A DNA stretch of 64,000 nt from Kribbella sp. NBC_01245 (GCF_036226525.1 NZ_CP108487.1:1116001-1180000); one strand, 5' to 3'. Shown: positions 9,686 through 22,638, numbered from the stretch's first letter. A program made the numbers and translations. Notes: generated by a model not told the origin, from the sequence alone.

Positions 9686-9769
9686 CGGAAACGCGCTCTG
9701 CTTCGGCGAGCGCCGGAATCAGACGACATCACGCCGGGAATCCCGGAATCATCAGAATGAGGAACAGCC

Positions 9770-10678
9770 ATGAGCGCTGCCCTGGAAATCCAGCAATTGC
9801 ACAAATCCTTCGGCCAAGTGAAGGCCCTGGACGGACTCGATCTGTCCGTACAGACCGGTCAGGTGGCGGGCTTCCTTGGTCCGAACGGTGCGGGCAAGTC
9901 GACCACGATCCGTGTCCTGCTTGGGTTGTTGCGATCGGACTCGGGTTCGGTCGAGGTGCTCGGCCGGCACCCTTGGGACGACGCCGTCGAGTTGCACCGC
10001 CGCCTTGCCTACGTGCCCGGCGACGTGAGCCTGTGGCCGAACCTGACCGGCGGTGAGGCCATCGACCTGCTCTGCCGTCTCCGTGGTGGCGCGGACAAGC
10101 AGCGCAAGGCCGAGCTGCTGGAACGTTTCGAGCTCGACCCCACCAAGAAAGGCCGCACGTACAGCAAGGGCAATCGGCAGAAGGTGGCCCTGGTCGCGGC
10201 GCTGGCAGCCGACGTCGAACTGCTCGTTCTCGACGAGCCGACCTCCGGCCTCGATCCGTTGATGGAGACGGTCTTCCAGGACTGCATCGCGGAGGCTAAG
10301 ACGGTCGGGCGATCGGTCCTGCTGTCCAGCCACGTCCTGGCCGAGGTGGAGAAACTGTGTGACAGCGTGACGATCATCCGGTCCGGACGCGCGGTCCAGT
10401 CCGGCACCCTCGCCGAGCTACGGCACCTGACCCGTACGACGATCACCGCCTCGATCGACAGCGCTCCCGGGCAGCTCGCCGCGTTGCCGGGCGTGCACGA
10501 TTTCGAGGTGGACGGCGACGTGGTGACGTTCGACGTCGACCACGATCAGCTGGCTGCCGTCGTTCAGGCGCTCGGTGCTCTGGGCGTGCGCACTCTCAAC
10601 AGTGCCCCGCCATCCCTCGAGCAACTCTTCCTGCGCCAGTACGGCGAGGCGCTGGTCGCGGACGAGGTGTCGGCATGA
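9770..10678 (+). CDS. ABC transporter ATP-binding protein (drug-export type)
   Basis: 302 residues with a complete nucleotide-binding domain: Walker [10 protein letters not shown] at 37-45, Walker [14 protein letters not shown] near 155, and an H-loop in SSHVLAEVE. The signature loop reads [11 protein letters not shown] rather than LSGGQ, a variant common in actinobacterial antibiotic exporters. A roughly 90-residue C-terminal domain follows. Its stop overlaps the permease start by 4 bp (ATGA), so the two are translationally coupled. It energises export of an unknown hydrophobic compound. Confidence 0.92.
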   Translation: MSAALEIQQLHKSFGQVKALDGLDLSVQTGQVAGFLGPNGAGKSTTIRVLLGLLRSDSGSVEVLGRHPWDDAVELHRRLAYVPGDVSLWPNLTGGEAIDLLCRLRGGADKQRKAELLERFELDPTKKGRTYSKGNRQKVALVAALAADVELLVLDEPTSGLDPLMETVFQDCIAEAKTVGRSVLLSSHVLAEVEKLCDSVTIIRSGRAVQSGTLAELRHLTRTTITASIDSAPGQLAALPGVHDFEVDGDVVTFDVDHDQLAAVVQALGALGVRTLNSAPPSLEQLFLRQYGEALVADEVSA

Positions 10679-12285
10679 CGACTCACCGGGAAAGTCTCAC
10701 CGCGACCGCTGACCTGGTCCGGTTCGCGCTGCGCCGGGACCGGGTCAAGTTGCCGATCTGGGTGGGCGGGATCGGCCTGGGCATGCTGTACGCCGTATCC
10801 GCGCTGCCGGCGGCCTACTCGACGCCCGAGGAACGGCAGGTGCGGGCCGAGCTGATGGACTCGCCCGCCGCGACCATGATGTCGGGACCCGGTTATGGTC
10901 TCGACAACTACACCCTGGGCGCCATGATCACCAACGAAATGGTGCTCTGGCTCGTTGTCCCGGCCGCGATGATGAGCATCTTCCTCGTCGTTCGGCACAC
11001 CCGGGCGGAGGAGGAGACAGGTCGCGCGGAGCTGATCCGTTCGGCCGTGGTGGGTCGCCATGCGGCACCCGTCGCCGCGCTGATCGTCGCGCTGATCGCC
11101 AACGCCGGCGTCGCCGTACTGACAGCACTGGCGATGATGAGCGGAGACCTGGCGGTCGCGGACTCGCTCGCGGTCGGCGTGGGCATCGGGATGACAGGAC
11201 TCGCGTTCGCCGGCGTCGCGACCTTAACGGCCCAGTTGACCGAACATGCCCGATCGGCGTCGAGCCTGGCGATGGCCGTGGTCGGCGCCGCGTTCCTGTT
11301 GCGCGCGATCGGGGACGCGGCCCAGCCTGGCGGCAATCTGGTGTCGTGGTTCTCGCCGCTGGCCTGGGGCCAGCAAATGCGTCCCTTCGTCGACCTGCGC
11401 TGGTGGCCGCTGCTGTTGTCGGGCGCGGTCGTGCTCGGGACGGTTGTCGCCGCCTATGCGCTGTCAGGGCGGCGGGATGTCGGCGCGGGCCTGGTTCCGC
11501 CGCGGCTCGGCCGGGCAGACGCGCCGCGGTCGCTGTCCACGCCGTTCGGGCTGGCCTTCCGGCAGCAGCGTGCCTCGGTGATCGGCTGGGGGATCGGCCT
11601 GTTCATCTTCGCCTTGGCCAGTGGTTCGTTGAGCGACTCGGTCACCGAAGCAGTCGCCGAGAATCCCGACATGGGCGAAGTGTTCGCGGCCAACGGCCAG
11701 GAGCCCACTGACGGCTTCTACGCGACCATGGCGTTGTTCTTCGCGTTGTTGATCGCAGCGTTCGCCGTGAACTCGGTGCTGAGGTTGAGGTCCGAGGAGC
11801 GCAGCGGTCATACCGAAGCCGTTCTAGCGACAGCGGTAAGTCGTAGTCGCTGGATCATGGCGTGGTTGTCCTTCACGATCCTGGCGTCCTTGTTCCTGCT
11901 GGCGATCAGTGGGCTCGGAGTCGGACTCGGCGCGGTCAGCGGCGCCGCCGGCCCTGCCGTCATCGCCGAGGTAACTGTCGCCACGGTTGCCTTCCTGCCC
12001 GCCGTACTGGTCGTGATCGGCTTGGCCGCCGCCCTCTTTGGACTCCGTCCTGGATTGTCCGCTTGGGTCTGGCTGCTGGTTGGCTATGCCTTCTTCTTCG
12101 GCATGTTCGGCGCTTTGCTGAGTCTGCCGGACTTCTTCGCCGACGTCTCTCCGTTCAGCCACCTCACGGTCATGCCGCTGCAGCAGATCGAAACCCTCCC
12201 TTTGGTCGCACTGGTCGTGATCGCGGCCGGTCTCACCGGCGCCGGCAGGGCCCTGTTCCAGCACCGGGACCTCGACGCCCCCTGA
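10675..12285 (+). CDS. ABC transporter permease (exporter of polyketide-antibiotic type)
   Basis: The 536-residue membrane protein has about 12 hydrophobic segments in two similar halves, each starting with a cytoplasmic stretch ([20 protein letters not shown] and [16 protein letters not shown]). The duplicated six-helix layout and charged [23 protein letters not shown] loops match the large fused ABC-2 permeases of the tetronasin/polyketide exporter family. It overlaps the ATPase gene by 4 bp and is followed by a hairpin terminator. With the TetR gene it forms an inducible efflux cassette. The substrate is unknown, and no biosynthetic cluster is visible nearby. Confidence 0.85.
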   Translation: MTTHRESLTATADLVRFALRRDRVKLPIWVGGIGLGMLYAVSALPAAYSTPEERQVRAELMDSPAATMMSGPGYGLDNYTLGAMITNEMVLWLVVPAAMMSIFLVVRHTRAEEETGRAELIRSAVVGRHAAPVAALIVALIANAGVAVLTALAMMSGDLAVADSLAVGVGIGMTGLAFAGVATLTAQLTEHARSASSLAMAVVGAAFLLRAIGDAAQPGGNLVSWFSPLAWGQQMRPFVDLRWWPLLLSGAVVLGTVVAAYALSGRRDVGAGLVPPRLGRADAPRSLSTPFGLAFRQQRASVIGWGIGLFIFALASGSLSDSVTEAVAENPDMGEVFAANGQEPTDGFYATMALFFALLIAAFAVNSVLRLRSEERSGHTEAVLATAVSRSRWIMAWLSFTILASLFLLAISGLGVGLGAVSGAAGPAVIAEVTVATVAFLPAVLVVIGLAAALFGLRPGLSAWVWLLVGYAFFFGMFGALLSLPDFFADVSPFSHLTVMPLQQIETLPLVALVVIAAGLTGAGRALFQHRDLDAP

Positions 12286-12302
12286 CCAAGCGATCGACCA
12301 TC

Positions 12303-12352
12303 TTCGCCCCATGGCGCCGGCGCACCGACTGCGGATGGCGCCATAGGGCGAA
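12303..12352. terminator. Hairpin terminator after ABC permease
   Basis: Long inverted repeat: TTCGCCC-c-ATGGCGCC pairs with GGCGCCAT-a-GGGCGAA around an 18-nt loop, with one mismatched base in each arm. It lies 17 bp after the permease stop. Confidence 0.75.
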
Positions 12353-12511
12353 TCGACCGAGCCCCGCGGCGTGCCGCTTCAGCTGATCGCGGACCAGGCG
12401 TTAGCCAGGTGACTCGCCGAGGCCTCGCACGGTGACGGCGGTGGGAAATGGCGGTACCGTCGTTGCTGGTGTGCCGGGAAGCGTTCTGCTTCCTGAGGGC
12501 TGGAGGCGCTG

Positions 12512-13246
12512 ATGCATGGCGATGGACCTCGCGACCGGGAGTGCTTCGTTCCCGCCGGTGAGTCCGGGATGCGCATCTACCGCTTCCTGTGGTGGACTCT
12601 CGCCGTACCGGTAGGGCTCCTGGGAGTCGCTGGTGCCTTCACTTCTTCCTCGGTGCTGACGGTCGTCGTTGTGTTCGCGATCCTGGCTCTGTGTCTTGGC
12701 ACCCTGGCGGCCACCCTGCAATCGTTAGACGGAGAAGGGCAAGCGAGCGGACCGATTTCGCTGTCGATCGTCCTGAGGCACGGCTGTGCGGCCGGCGTAG
12801 CCGTGGTGGCTTTCTACGGATTGGCAAGTCTGATCGGGGCCGGCGTCATCCCACTAGTCCTTCTGTTAGGCGTTACCTGTCCTGTGGTGGTGGCCCGGTG
12901 GTGGCCTCGCGGACGATCGCTGCTGCTCGAACAACTCCGCGAGAGAGTTCACGAACCTTCCGTTGCGCCAAGTGATGACAGTGGTGAGATCGCTACGCCG
13001 GCCGTCGAGGCGATGACGGTTCCTGAGTTGTGCTCGGCATGGCGGCGAAGCTTCATCGAGCTCCAACGCACCGGGTCCGCTGAGACGAGATCCGTGATCG
13101 CGGCGCATCGGCAACAGATCCTCGAGGAACTGGAGCGACGGAACCCCGACGGGTTCGGTGATTGGCTCGCCTCGGGCGCACGAGCCCCGAGCGACCCAGC
13201 GAAGTACCTCCTCGATCGCCCTGGCGGGAAACACCTCTCGCAGTGA
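12512..13246 (+). CDS. Four-helix membrane protein with conserved actinobacterial tail
   Basis: The 244-residue protein starts at an ATG preceded by CTGGAGG at 7-nt spacing; an in-frame ATG at 12569 (MRIYRFLWW) is an alternative. Hydrophobic segments lie at about 24-45, 48-68, 88-108 and 112-130. A cytoplasmic tail follows with a pattern seen in many actinobacterial hypothetical proteins: ELCSAWRRSFIELQ, then LEELERRNPDGFGDWLASG and a DPAKYL end. Its function is unknown. It lies alone after the exporter's terminator and converges on the ArsB/NhaD-type transporter gene with only about 24 bp between them. Confidence 0.7.
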   Translation: MHGDGPRDRECFVPAGESGMRIYRFLWWTLAVPVGLLGVAGAFTSSSVLTVVVVFAILALCLGTLAATLQSLDGEGQASGPISLSIVLRHGCAAGVAVVAFYGLASLIGAGVIPLVLLLGVTCPVVVARWWPRGRSLLLEQLRERVHEPSVAPSDDSGEIATPAVEAMTVPELCSAWRRSFIELQRTGSAETRSVIAAHRQQILEELERRNPDGFGDWLASGARAPSDPAKYLLDRPGGKHLSQ

Positions 13247-13270
13247 GCCGCCGTTCCTCACCTGCGCCGG

Positions 13271-14560
13271 TCAGGACAGGACGAAGTACCGCAGCCACAG
13301 GTACGGCGCAGCGACGATGATCGTGATCGCGGTGATCACCACGCCCTTGCGGGTGAACTCCCAGAAGCTGATCGGGCTGCCGGCGCGCAGCGCGATGCCG
13401 ATCACGACGACGTTCGCGCTGGCACCGATCGCGGTGGCGTTGCCGCCGAAGTCGGCGCCTGCCGCCAGAGCCCACCACATCGCATTCGCGTGGGCGGGGT
13501 CGGCGATGCTCTTGGTGAGTTCGAGGACGACCGGGCTCATCGTCGCGACGTACGGGATGTTGTCGATGACGCCGGACAGGACCGCGGACACCACGAGGAT
13601 CAGCATGACCGCGAGCAGTGGTTTGCCGTCGGTGGCATTGCCGACCTGTTCGGCGAGGGCGCCGATCACACCAGTCTTCACCAGGGCGCCGACCATGATG
13701 AACAAGCCGGCGAAGAACAGCAGTGTTTGCCATTCGACGCTGCTCATGTAGTCCTTGGTCGGTACCCCGGAGATCAGCACCAGCAAGCCCGCGCCCAGGA
13801 GGGCGACAACCGACGGCTCGACCTGGAACACCGAACGCCCAACGAACCCGGTGAAGACGAGCAGCAGCACGACGCCGCACTTGATCAGCAGACCGGTGTC
13901 CTGGATCGCCTCGCGTTCGTTCAGGCGCAGGACGTTCTCGACCCTGGCCGGGTCGACGGTGAACGAACCCTTGAACAATCGCGGTAGCACCAAGGTGAAC
14001 ACGATCAGCTCGATGACGACCAGCGGAGTCATGTGGATCAGGAAGTCGTTGAACGTCAGCCCGGAGCGGCTGGCGATGATGATGTTCGGTGGATCGCCGA
14101 TGAGCGTGGCGGCGCCGCCGATATTGGAGGCCATCACCTCGGCGATCAGGAATGGCACGGGGTTGATCCCCAGCCGTTCGCAGACCAGTAGCGTCACGGG
14201 CGCGATCAGCAGCACCGTGGTCACGTTGTCCAGGAACGCCGACGCCACCGCGGTGATCAGGGTCAGCAGGATCATCACCCGCAGCGGCGAGCCCTTGGAC
14301 CTTTTCGCGGCCCAGATCGCGATGTACTCGAAGACGCCCGTACGGCGCAGGACCCCGACGATGATCATCATGCCGAGCAGCAGGAAGATGACGTCCCAGT
14401 CGACGCCGGTCTCGTGCGAGTAGAAGGCGTGCTCGGAATCGGTGACACCGAGCGCGAGCAGTACGGCGGCACCGCCGAGCGCGGCGAGCAGCTTGTGAGT
14501 CCACTCGGTCGCGATCAGCACATAAGCGACGACGAAAACGACGACGGCGATCACGGTCAT
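13271..14560 (-). CDS. ArsB/NhaD-family (ion transporter superfamily) permease
   Basis: The 429-residue protein has about 11 hydrophobic segments. Conserved pieces include [30 protein letters not shown] and, in the second half, [17 protein letters not shown] and [18 protein letters not shown]. This pair of internally repeated DN(V/I) and (G)DPPN/GxNAT motifs is typical of the IT superfamily (ArsB, NhaD, SLC13). The substrate could be Na+/H+, arsenite or a carboxylate. The gene starts 19 bp after a CBS-domain gene in the same direction, so a ligand-sensing CBS protein probably modulates it. Confidence 0.85.
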   Translation of the reverse strand: MTVIAVVVFVVAYVLIATEWTHKLLAALGGAAVLLALGVTDSEHAFYSHETGVDWDVIFLLLGMMIIVGVLRRTGVFEYIAIWAAKRSKGSPLRVMILLTLITAVASAFLDNVTTVLLIAPVTLLVCERLGINPVPFLIAEVMASNIGGAATLIGDPPNIIIASRSGLTFNDFLIHMTPLVVIELIVFTLVLPRLFKGSFTVDPARVENVLRLNEREAIQDTGLLIKCGVVLLLVFTGFVGRSVFQVEPSVVALLGAGLLVLISGVPTKDYMSSVEWQTLLFFAGLFIMVGALVKTGVIGALAEQVGNATDGKPLLAVMLILVVSAVLSGVIDNIPYVATMSPVVLELTKSIADPAHANAMWWALAAGADFGGNATAIGASANVVVIGIALRAGSPISFWEFTRKGVVITAITIIVAAPYLWLRYFVLS

Positions 14561-14579
14561 GTGATCACCCGGCCGTCGA

Positions 14580-15080
14580 TCAGTGTGGCGCAGTCACCAG
14601 TTGCAGCAGCCGGGACGCGCTGATCGCGCCCACGATCTCCTTGTCCTTCATGACCGCCACCAGCGGGCACCGCAGCCGCGCCATGATCGCGGCCACCTCC
14701 AGCACGGTGTCGTCGTGATTGACCACCGGCAACTCGACATGCTCGGTCGGCAACAGCTGCCGCACCGTCTCGTTCGCCAGCTTGTCGGCCACCTGATCCG
14801 CAAACGACTCGTCGATCACCCGCGCCAGAGACGGATCGTCCTGCACGTAGCTCGGTACCAGGAAGCGCACCACCTGGGACGCCGGCAGCACCGAGTGCGG
14901 CTTGCCCTTCTCGTCCATCACGATCAGACCCGGCAGTCGCCGCGATGCGAGCAACTGCACCGCCTCGGCAGCCTCTGTGTCCAGGCTCACCACCGGAAAC
15001 TCTTCGGCCATCTGCTCTGCGTGCATGTTCGCACGATACGCCCGCCACGACGCGACTACCGAGCGGCTGCCTGTCGTCAT
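14580..15080 (-). CDS. CBS-domain protein, probable partner of the adjacent transporter
   Basis: Up to 166 residues with two CBS motifs: [33 protein letters not shown] and, near the end, [46 protein letters not shown] pairs bind adenosine nucleotides or S-adenosyl compounds and gate transporters or enzymes. The start is uncertain. The outer ATG has no ribosome binding site, while an in-frame ATG at 15026 (MHAEQMAEE) begins at the domain boundary and follows TATCGT at leaderless spacing, giving a 148-residue product. It is first gene of a two-gene operon with the ArsB/NhaD permease. Confidence 0.8.
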   Translation of the reverse strand: MTTGSRSVVASWRAYRANMHAEQMAEEFPVVSLDTEAAEAVQLLASRRLPGLIVMDEKGKPHSVLPASQVVRFLVPSYVQDDPSLARVIDESFADQVADKLANETVRQLLPTEHVELPVVNHDDTVLEVAAIMARLRCPLVAVMKDKEIVGAISASRLLQLVTAPH

Positions 15081-15388
15081 TTTGACCGTGCCATGCCGCC
15101 AGTGTCACGCCGCCTCCGGGGTCGTGGACCAGCTCGCACCCCGGTCGGGGACGAGCACTGCCGACCAGACTTCCCGGCGCACCTGGCCCCAGCCTCTCTC
15201 ATCGACCCGCTCTGGCGCAAACGATCTCAGTACGCGAGCACGCCACGTCGCTCTTGCCCTAGGCAACGGGTCCGACCGGGAAACGCTCCCGCGACCGCAC
15301 CCGCCGTCGCCCGCGGCTAGTGCCGGGCTATCGAGCCGATTGGCGACAGATCAGTTCTTCCGGCGAGGCATCAGGTGGCGAGCGCGGT
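15081..15388. other. Intergenic region between CBS gene and kdp operon
   Basis: No convincing gene in either direction. It presumably holds the promoter of the CBS/transporter operon. The kdp control region begins at its right end. Confidence 0.5.
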
Positions 15389-15442
15389 GTGAGAGAGATG
15401 TGAGAGGTGAGCGGGCGGTCGTGAGAGGTCTGCGAGAAGGCT
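15389..15442 (+). promoter_or_regulatory. Tandem 11-bp repeat array before kdp (putative KdpE box)
   Basis: Consecutive units read GTGAGAGAGAT (15389), GTGAGAGGTGA (15400), GCGGGCGGTC (15411, 10 bp), GTGAGAGGTCT (15421) and GCGAGAAGGCT (15432). Head-to-tail sites with an 11-bp period are typical of OmpR/PhoB-family response regulators. KdpE, encoded in this operon, is of that family. The same unit recurs between kdpE and trkH. The array ends 66 bp before the first small ORF of the operon. Binding by KdpE is inferred. Confidence 0.6.
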
Positions 15443-15508
15443 GCTGATGGGGCAAATAGCGGTGTGCAGTGGTCTCATGCGTACTTTTGCCATCGGGCGG
15501 GGCCGATC

Positions 15509-15592
15509 ATGAAAGACCTGCTGTATCTCGCGGTCTGCGTAGCTGTGTTCGCGTCCATCTGGTTCGCCCTGCGAGGGGTGGAGAAGCTGTGA
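15509..15592 (+). CDS. 27-residue membrane peptide preceding kdpF
   Basis: A short [17 protein letters not shown] then [13 protein letters not shown], forms one transmembrane helix with a basic end. It lies between the repeat array and kdpF, and its stop overlaps the kdpF start by 4 bp (GTGA), so it is translationally coupled. Similar tiny membrane proteins precede kdpF in other actinobacteria, to my recollection. It may be a further small subunit or a leader peptide; neither role is shown. There is no strong ribosome binding site (the upstream bases are GGGCGGGGCCGATC). Confidence 0.6.
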   Translation: MKDLLYLAVCVAVFASIWFALRGVEKL

Positions 15593-15678
15593 GCGCCGAG
15601 AACATCGTCGGCCTGGTGGTCGCCGCGGCCCTGGTCCTCTACTTGATCGCCGCCCTGATCTTCCCCGAGAGGTTCTGA
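15589..15678 (+). CDS. kdpF: KdpF, small stabilising subunit of the K+ ATPase
   Basis: A 29-residue single-helix peptide ([18 protein letters not shown] then [10 protein letters not shown]) starting at GTG. The LYLIxALxFPERF ending is characteristic of KdpF, which stabilises the KdpABC complex in the membrane. Its start overlaps the upstream small ORF by 4 bp and its stop shares one base with the kdpA start, so all are coupled. Confidence 0.85.
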   Translation: MSAENIVGLVVAAALVLYLIAALIFPERF

Positions 15679-17335
15679 TGTCCGACACCGCTGCCGGCCT
15701 GTTGCAGGTCGGCCTCCTGGTCACGCTCCTCGCGGCCGTCTACCGGCCACTAGGCGGCTACATGGCCCGGGTCTACACATCCGACAAGGACACCCGTGTG
15801 GAGCGCGGCGCTTACAAGTTGCTGGGGGTGGATTCGAAGGCCGAGCAGACGTGGAGCGTGTACGCCCGGTCCGTACTCGCCTTCTCCTTCGTCGGTTTGA
15901 TCCTGCTGTACGTCTTGCAGCGCGTGCAGGCGCATTTGCCGTTGTCCCGCGGACTGCCGAACGTCGAGCCAGGACTGGCCTTCAACACGGCCGCGTCATT
16001 CGTCGCGAACACCAACTGGCAGTCGTACTCGCCTGAGGTCACGATGGGCCACCTGGTCCAGTTCGCAGGCCTCGCCGTACAGAACTTCCTCTCCGCCTCG
16101 GTGGGGATCGTCGTCGCGATCGCGGTGATCCGGGGCTTCGCCCGGACGAAGACGGACCGGCTGGGGAACTTCTGGGTCGACCTGACCAGGACTGTCTTGC
16201 GAATTCTGCTGCCGATGGCAATCGTCGGCGGTCTCTTGCTGGTGGCTATGGGAGTAGTTCAGAACTTCTCCGGCGGTCACGAGGTCACCTCTGTGGTGGG
16301 CCAGACCCAGACCATTCCCGGCGGCCCGGTGGCCAGCCAGGAGATCATCAAGGAGCTCGGCACCAACGGCGGCGGCTTTTACAACGCGAACTCCGCGCAC
16401 CCGTTCGAGAACCCGAACGGCCTGTCCAACCTGTTCGAGATCTTCCTGCTGCTGGTCATCCCGGTCTGTCTGACTCGCACCTTCGGCGTGATGGTCAAGG
16501 ACAAGCGCCAGGGATACGCGATCCTCGGCGTGATGACCACTCTCTGGGTGGCGTTCACGTTCGCGGCGACCATGTTCGAGTCGCAGGGCTCGGGTACCGC
16601 CACCCAGGCGGCCGGCGCTGCGATGGAGGGCAAGGAGACCCGGTTCGGTATCTGGGCATCGGCGTTGTTCGCCTCTTCGACAACGGGTACGTCGACGGGC
16701 GCGGTGAACTCCGCTCACGATTCGTTCACGCCGTTGGGCGGCGGCACGGCGTTGTTCCACATGATGCTGGGAGAGGTCACGCCCGGCGGCGTCGGATCGG
16801 GGCTGTACGGCATGCTCGTGCTGGCCGTTCTCACGGTGTTCGTCGCCGGGTTGATGGTCGGCCGGACCCCGGAATACCTGAAGAAGAAGATCACCGCCCG
16901 CGAGATGAAGCTGGTCTCGCTGTACATCCTGGCAACACCGACCCTGGTTCTGGTCGGCTCGGCGGTGGCGATGGGTTTGGCGACCGCCAGGGCCTCGATC
17001 TTCAACACCGGCAGCCCGCACGGGTTCTCGGAGGTGCTCTATGCGTTCACGTCGGCCGGTAACAACAACGGCAGCGCCTTTGGCGGTCTCAGCGCCAACA
17101 TCCCCTTCTACAACACGGCTTTGGGCATTGTGATGCTGCTCGGCCGCTTCCTTCCCATGGTGATAGTGCTCGCGCTGGCAGGGTCGTTCGCGCGCCAGCA
17201 ACCTGTCCCCGTCAATGCCGGCACGTTGCCCACTCACAAGGCCTTGTTCGTGACGATGCTCGTCGGAGTCGTACTGATCGTCACCGGTCTGACCTATTTC
17301 CCCGCACTCACTCTCGGACCCCTCGCGGAGGGACT

Positions 17336-17339
<4 letters not shown>
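15678..17339 (+). CDS. kdpA: Potassium-transporting ATPase subunit A
   Basis: 553 residues, normal for KdpA, with about ten membrane segments. The K+ selectivity-filter segments are recognisable, for example [44 protein letters not shown] and [14 protein letters not shown]. KdpA forms the channel-like subunit that binds K+ and passes it to KdpB. The start shares one base with the kdpF stop; the stop overlaps the kdpB GTG by 4 bp. Confidence 0.98.
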
Positions 17340-19417
<2,078 letters not shown>

Positions 19418-19430
19418 GAGGAATAGAGAA

Positions 19431-20063
19431 ATGGCAAGTAATCGAAGAGGGACGCTGGCCCAGTTCGGGGTCGCAATCCGGGGCATGGTCGCGCTGACCA
19501 TTCTGCTCGGCGTCATCTACCCACTGGTCATGACCGGCGCCGCGCAGGCCATTTTCCCGGCCAACGCGAACGGCAGCGTCGTACAGGTCGATGGCAAGGA
19601 TGTGGCGTCCGACCTGGTCGGGCAGGCTTATACCCGTGATACCGGCGCCAAGGACGATGAGGGTAACCCGGTGATGGAGGCGGATCCGCTGTGGTTCCAG
19701 ACCAGGCCGTCCGCTGTCGAGTACGACGCGATGGGTAGCGCGGCGTCGCAGTATGGGCCGAACAACGCGGACCTGTTGGCGGCGATCGAGGAGCGGCGAA
19801 AGACGGTCGCGACGCTGGAAGGAGTCGACCCGTCGCAGGTTCCCGCGGACGCACTGACCGCCAGCGGCAGTGGGCTCGACCCGCACATCAGTCCGGCGTA
19901 CGCCGCCCTGCAGGTCAATCGGGTCGCGCGTGAGCGTCGTCTCGCCGTTGCCACGGTTCAGGAGCTGGTGAAGGAGAATACGAAGGGCCGCGCTCTTGGG
20001 TTCTTGGGTGAGCCCACTGTCAACGTTGTGACTCTCAACCGCGATCTAGCCGAATTGAGTTGA
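19431..20063 (+). CDS. kdpC: Potassium-transporting ATPase subunit C
   Basis: 210 residues with one N-terminal transmembrane helix (VALTILLGVIYPLVMTG) and the periplasmic-type domain of KdpC. Typical motifs are FQTRPSA, ASQYGPNNADL and the closing ASGSGLDPHISPAYAALQVNRVARER. KdpC assembles with KdpA and KdpB and is needed for transport. An AGAGGAA ribosome binding site lies before the ATG. kdpD follows after 7 bp. Confidence 0.97.
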   Translation: MASNRRGTLAQFGVAIRGMVALTILLGVIYPLVMTGAAQAIFPANANGSVVQVDGKDVASDLVGQAYTRDTGAKDDEGNPVMEADPLWFQTRPSAVEYDAMGSAASQYGPNNADLLAAIEERRKTVATLEGVDPSQVPADALTASGSGLDPHISPAYAALQVNRVARERRLAVATVQELVKENTKGRALGFLGEPTVNVVTLNRDLAELS

Positions 20064-20070
20064 GGTTTGG

Positions 20071-22638
20071 ATGAGCACTCGCGGGCATCTGCGGATCTAC
20101 CTCGGCGCGGCACCAGGTGTCGGCAAGACGTACAAGATGCTTGGCGAGGGGCAACGCCGGCGGGAACGTGGCACGGATGTGGTGGTCGGTTTCGTGGAGA
20201 CCCACGGCCGGGCGCACACGTCCGAGATGCTCGACGGCCTGGAGGTGGTGCCACGGTGCATCCTCGACCATCGCGGTGCGAGCTTTACCGAGATGGACCT
20301 GGACGCTCTGCTGGCCAGGCGGCCTGAAGTGGCGCTGGTGGACGAGTTGGCGCATACCAATGTGCCGGGCAGTAGGAACGCCAAGCGCTGGCAGGACATC
20401 GACGAACTACTTGCCGCGGGCATCGACGTCATCTCGACGGTGAACATCCAGCACCTGGAATCGATCAACGACGTGGTCGAGAAGATCACTGGCGTCCCGC
20501 AACGGGAGACCGTTCCGGACGTGGTCGTACGGGCCGCTGACCAGATCGAGTTGGTCGACATGACGCCAGAGGCTCTACGCCGCCGGATGGCTCACGGCAA
20601 CGTGTACGCGGCGGACAAGATCGACGCGGCTCTGAGCAACTACTTCCGCGTCGGCAACCTGTCGGCTCTCCGCGAGCTGGCGCTGCTCTGGCTGGCGGAT
20701 CGGGTCGATGCGGGCCTGCAGCAGTACCGGGCCCAGCACGACATCGACTCGACCTGGGAGGCGCGGGAGCGGGTAGTAGTCGCCGTGACGGGCGGTCCCG
20801 AGGGGGAGACCCTGATCCGTCGAGCAGCGCGTATTGCCGCCAGATCGTCGGGTGGCGACCTACTGGCGGTGCATGTCACCAGGTCGGACGGTCTGACCGG
20901 AGCCAACCCCACCGCGCTAGCGAACCAGCGGCGGCTAGTGGAAAGTCTGGGCGGTACGTATCACCAGGTAGTCGGTGACGACGTACCAGCTTCACTGCTC
21001 GCGTTTGCCCGGGCAGAGAACGCGACCCAGCTAGTGCTCGGTGGTAGCAGGCGTTCCCGGTTGGCGGCGCTACTGACCGGACCAGGTATCGGTGCGGGCA
21101 CTATCCGCGACTCGGGCGACATCGACGTACACATCGTCACGCACTCGGAGATGGGCCGCGGTCGGCTCCCACGGCTGGGAGGAAGCCTCTCGCGACGGCG
21201 GAAGGTGTACGGCTTCGTCCTCGCCGTGGTCCTGCCGCCGGTGCTGGCCGTGCTGCTCGGATTCGGCGGTGACACTCTCAACCTGACCAGCAACGTGCTG
21301 GCGTTCCTGCTGGGCGTGGTGGTGGTCGCGCTGGTCGGGGGCCTTTGGCCGGCCCTGGTTACTGCCGTGGGCGGTTCGCTGGTGCTGAACTACTTCTTCA
21401 CCCCGCCGACTGGCACTTTCACGATCGCAGAGCCCAACAACGTGCTGGCGTTGGCGATTTTCGTGCTGGTCGCCGCGATGGTCAGCTCAGTGGTCGACCG
21501 AGCCGCGCGTCGTACCCGGGAGGCGGCCCGATCCGCCGCGGAGTCCGAGACGCTCGCGACCCTGGCGGGCAACGTCCTCCGCGGTGAAACTGCCCTGCCC
21601 GCGTTGTTGGAGCGAGTCCGCGAGGCCTTCGGCATGACCTGCGCGGTGTTGATGGAACGGCTGGAGACCGACGAACTCACCGAGACGTGGCAACCGATCG
21701 CCTCAGCCGGTACGGCGACCTGCCGGCGTCCGGAGGACGGGGACGCCGAGATCCCGGCCCGCGACGACCTGGTGCTGGTGCTGCAAGGACGTTCGCTGGC
21801 GGCGGACGAACGGAGATTGGTCGGCGCTTTCGCGGACCACGCCGCCGCGCTCGTCGACCGGACCCGGCTGACCGAAGCGGCCGCGGAAGCCAAGCCGCTC
21901 GCCGAGGCGGACAAGGTCCGTACGGCATTGCTACGGGCCGTCGGACATGACTTGCGTTCACCGCTGGCGTCGGCCAAGGCATCGGTGACCAGCCTTCGCG
22001 GCTCGGACGTCGAGTGGACCGATGAGGAACGGCACGAATTGCTCGCGACGGCTGACGAATCTCTGGATCGCCTGAGTCGGCTGGTGGACAACCTGCTCGA
22101 CCTCAGCCGCCTGCAGGCCGGCGTACTGGCCGTCTTCGCCCGGCCGCTGGCGGTCGACGAGATCATGCCCGGGTTATTGGGCGACCTCGGCGATGTCGTC
22201 GTGGACATTCCCGACGGGCTTCCGTTGGTCGAGGCCGATCCAGCTCTGCTGGAACGAGTGCTCGCGAACCTGCTGGCGAATGCGGTCCGCTACTCGCCTC
22301 CAGGCCGGCCGCCGCTGGTGACGGCGAGCGCACTCGGCGATGTCGTGGAGATCCGGGTCGTCGATCGCGGGCCGGGTATTCCGCGGTCCGATCGCAACCG
22401 GGTCTTCGCGCCCTTCCAGCGCCTCGGAGATACCGACAACACCACCGGGGTCGGGCTCGGCCTGGCCCTCGCGCGCGGACTGACCGAGGCGATGAACGGC
22501 ACCCTGCAGCCGGAGGACACACCCGGCGGCGGGCTCACCATGATCGTTTCGCTGCCCAAGGCCGAGTCCAGAGCAGTCGACGCGCCGGTGCCGGGCAGGC
22601 GTGAACGGCCCGCTCTGGGAACGGGGGAGAAGGCATGA
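20071..22638 (+). CDS. kdpD: Sensor histidine kinase KdpD
   Basis: 855 residues with the full KdpD order. The N-terminal KdpD domain carries Walker A-like GAAPGVGKTYKML (residues 9-21). A universal-stress-like domain (about 230-355) is followed by four clustered membrane helices (about 385-480) and a GAF-like region. The kinase core has its phospho-acceptor H626 in GHDLRSPLASAKAS, an N-box with NLLANAVRYSP, and G-boxes VDRGPGIP and GVGLGLALARGL. It senses low K+ or turgor and phosphorylates KdpE. Its stop overlaps the kdpE start (ATGA). Confidence 0.97.
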   Translation: MSTRGHLRIYLGAAPGVGKTYKMLGEGQRRRERGTDVVVGFVETHGRAHTSEMLDGLEVVPRCILDHRGASFTEMDLDALLARRPEVALVDELAHTNVPGSRNAKRWQDIDELLAAGIDVISTVNIQHLESINDVVEKITGVPQRETVPDVVVRAADQIELVDMTPEALRRRMAHGNVYAADKIDAALSNYFRVGNLSALRELALLWLADRVDAGLQQYRAQHDIDSTWEARERVVVAVTGGPEGETLIRRAARIAARSSGGDLLAVHVTRSDGLTGANPTALANQRRLVESLGGTYHQVVGDDVPASLLAFARAENATQLVLGGSRRSRLAALLTGPGIGAGTIRDSGDIDVHIVTHSEMGRGRLPRLGGSLSRRRKVYGFVLAVVLPPVLAVLLGFGGDTLNLTSNVLAFLLGVVVVALVGGLWPALVTAVGGSLVLNYFFTPPTGTFTIAEPNNVLALAIFVLVAAMVSSVVDRAARRTREAARSAAESETLATLAGNVLRGETALPALLERVREAFGMTCAVLMERLETDELTETWQPIASAGTATCRRPEDGDAEIPARDDLVLVLQGRSLAADERRLVGAFADHAAALVDRTRLTEAAAEAKPLAEADKVRTALLRAVGHDLRSPLASAKASVTSLRGSDVEWTDEERHELLATADESLDRLSRLVDNLLDLSRLQAGVLAVFARPLAVDEIMPGLLGDLGDVVVDIPDGLPLVEADPALLERVLANLLANAVRYSPPGRPPLVTASALGDVVEIRVVDRGPGIPRSDRNRVFAPFQRLGDTDNTTGVGLGLALARGLTEAMNGTLQPEDTPGGGLTMIVSLPKAESRAVDAPVPGRRERPALGTGEKA

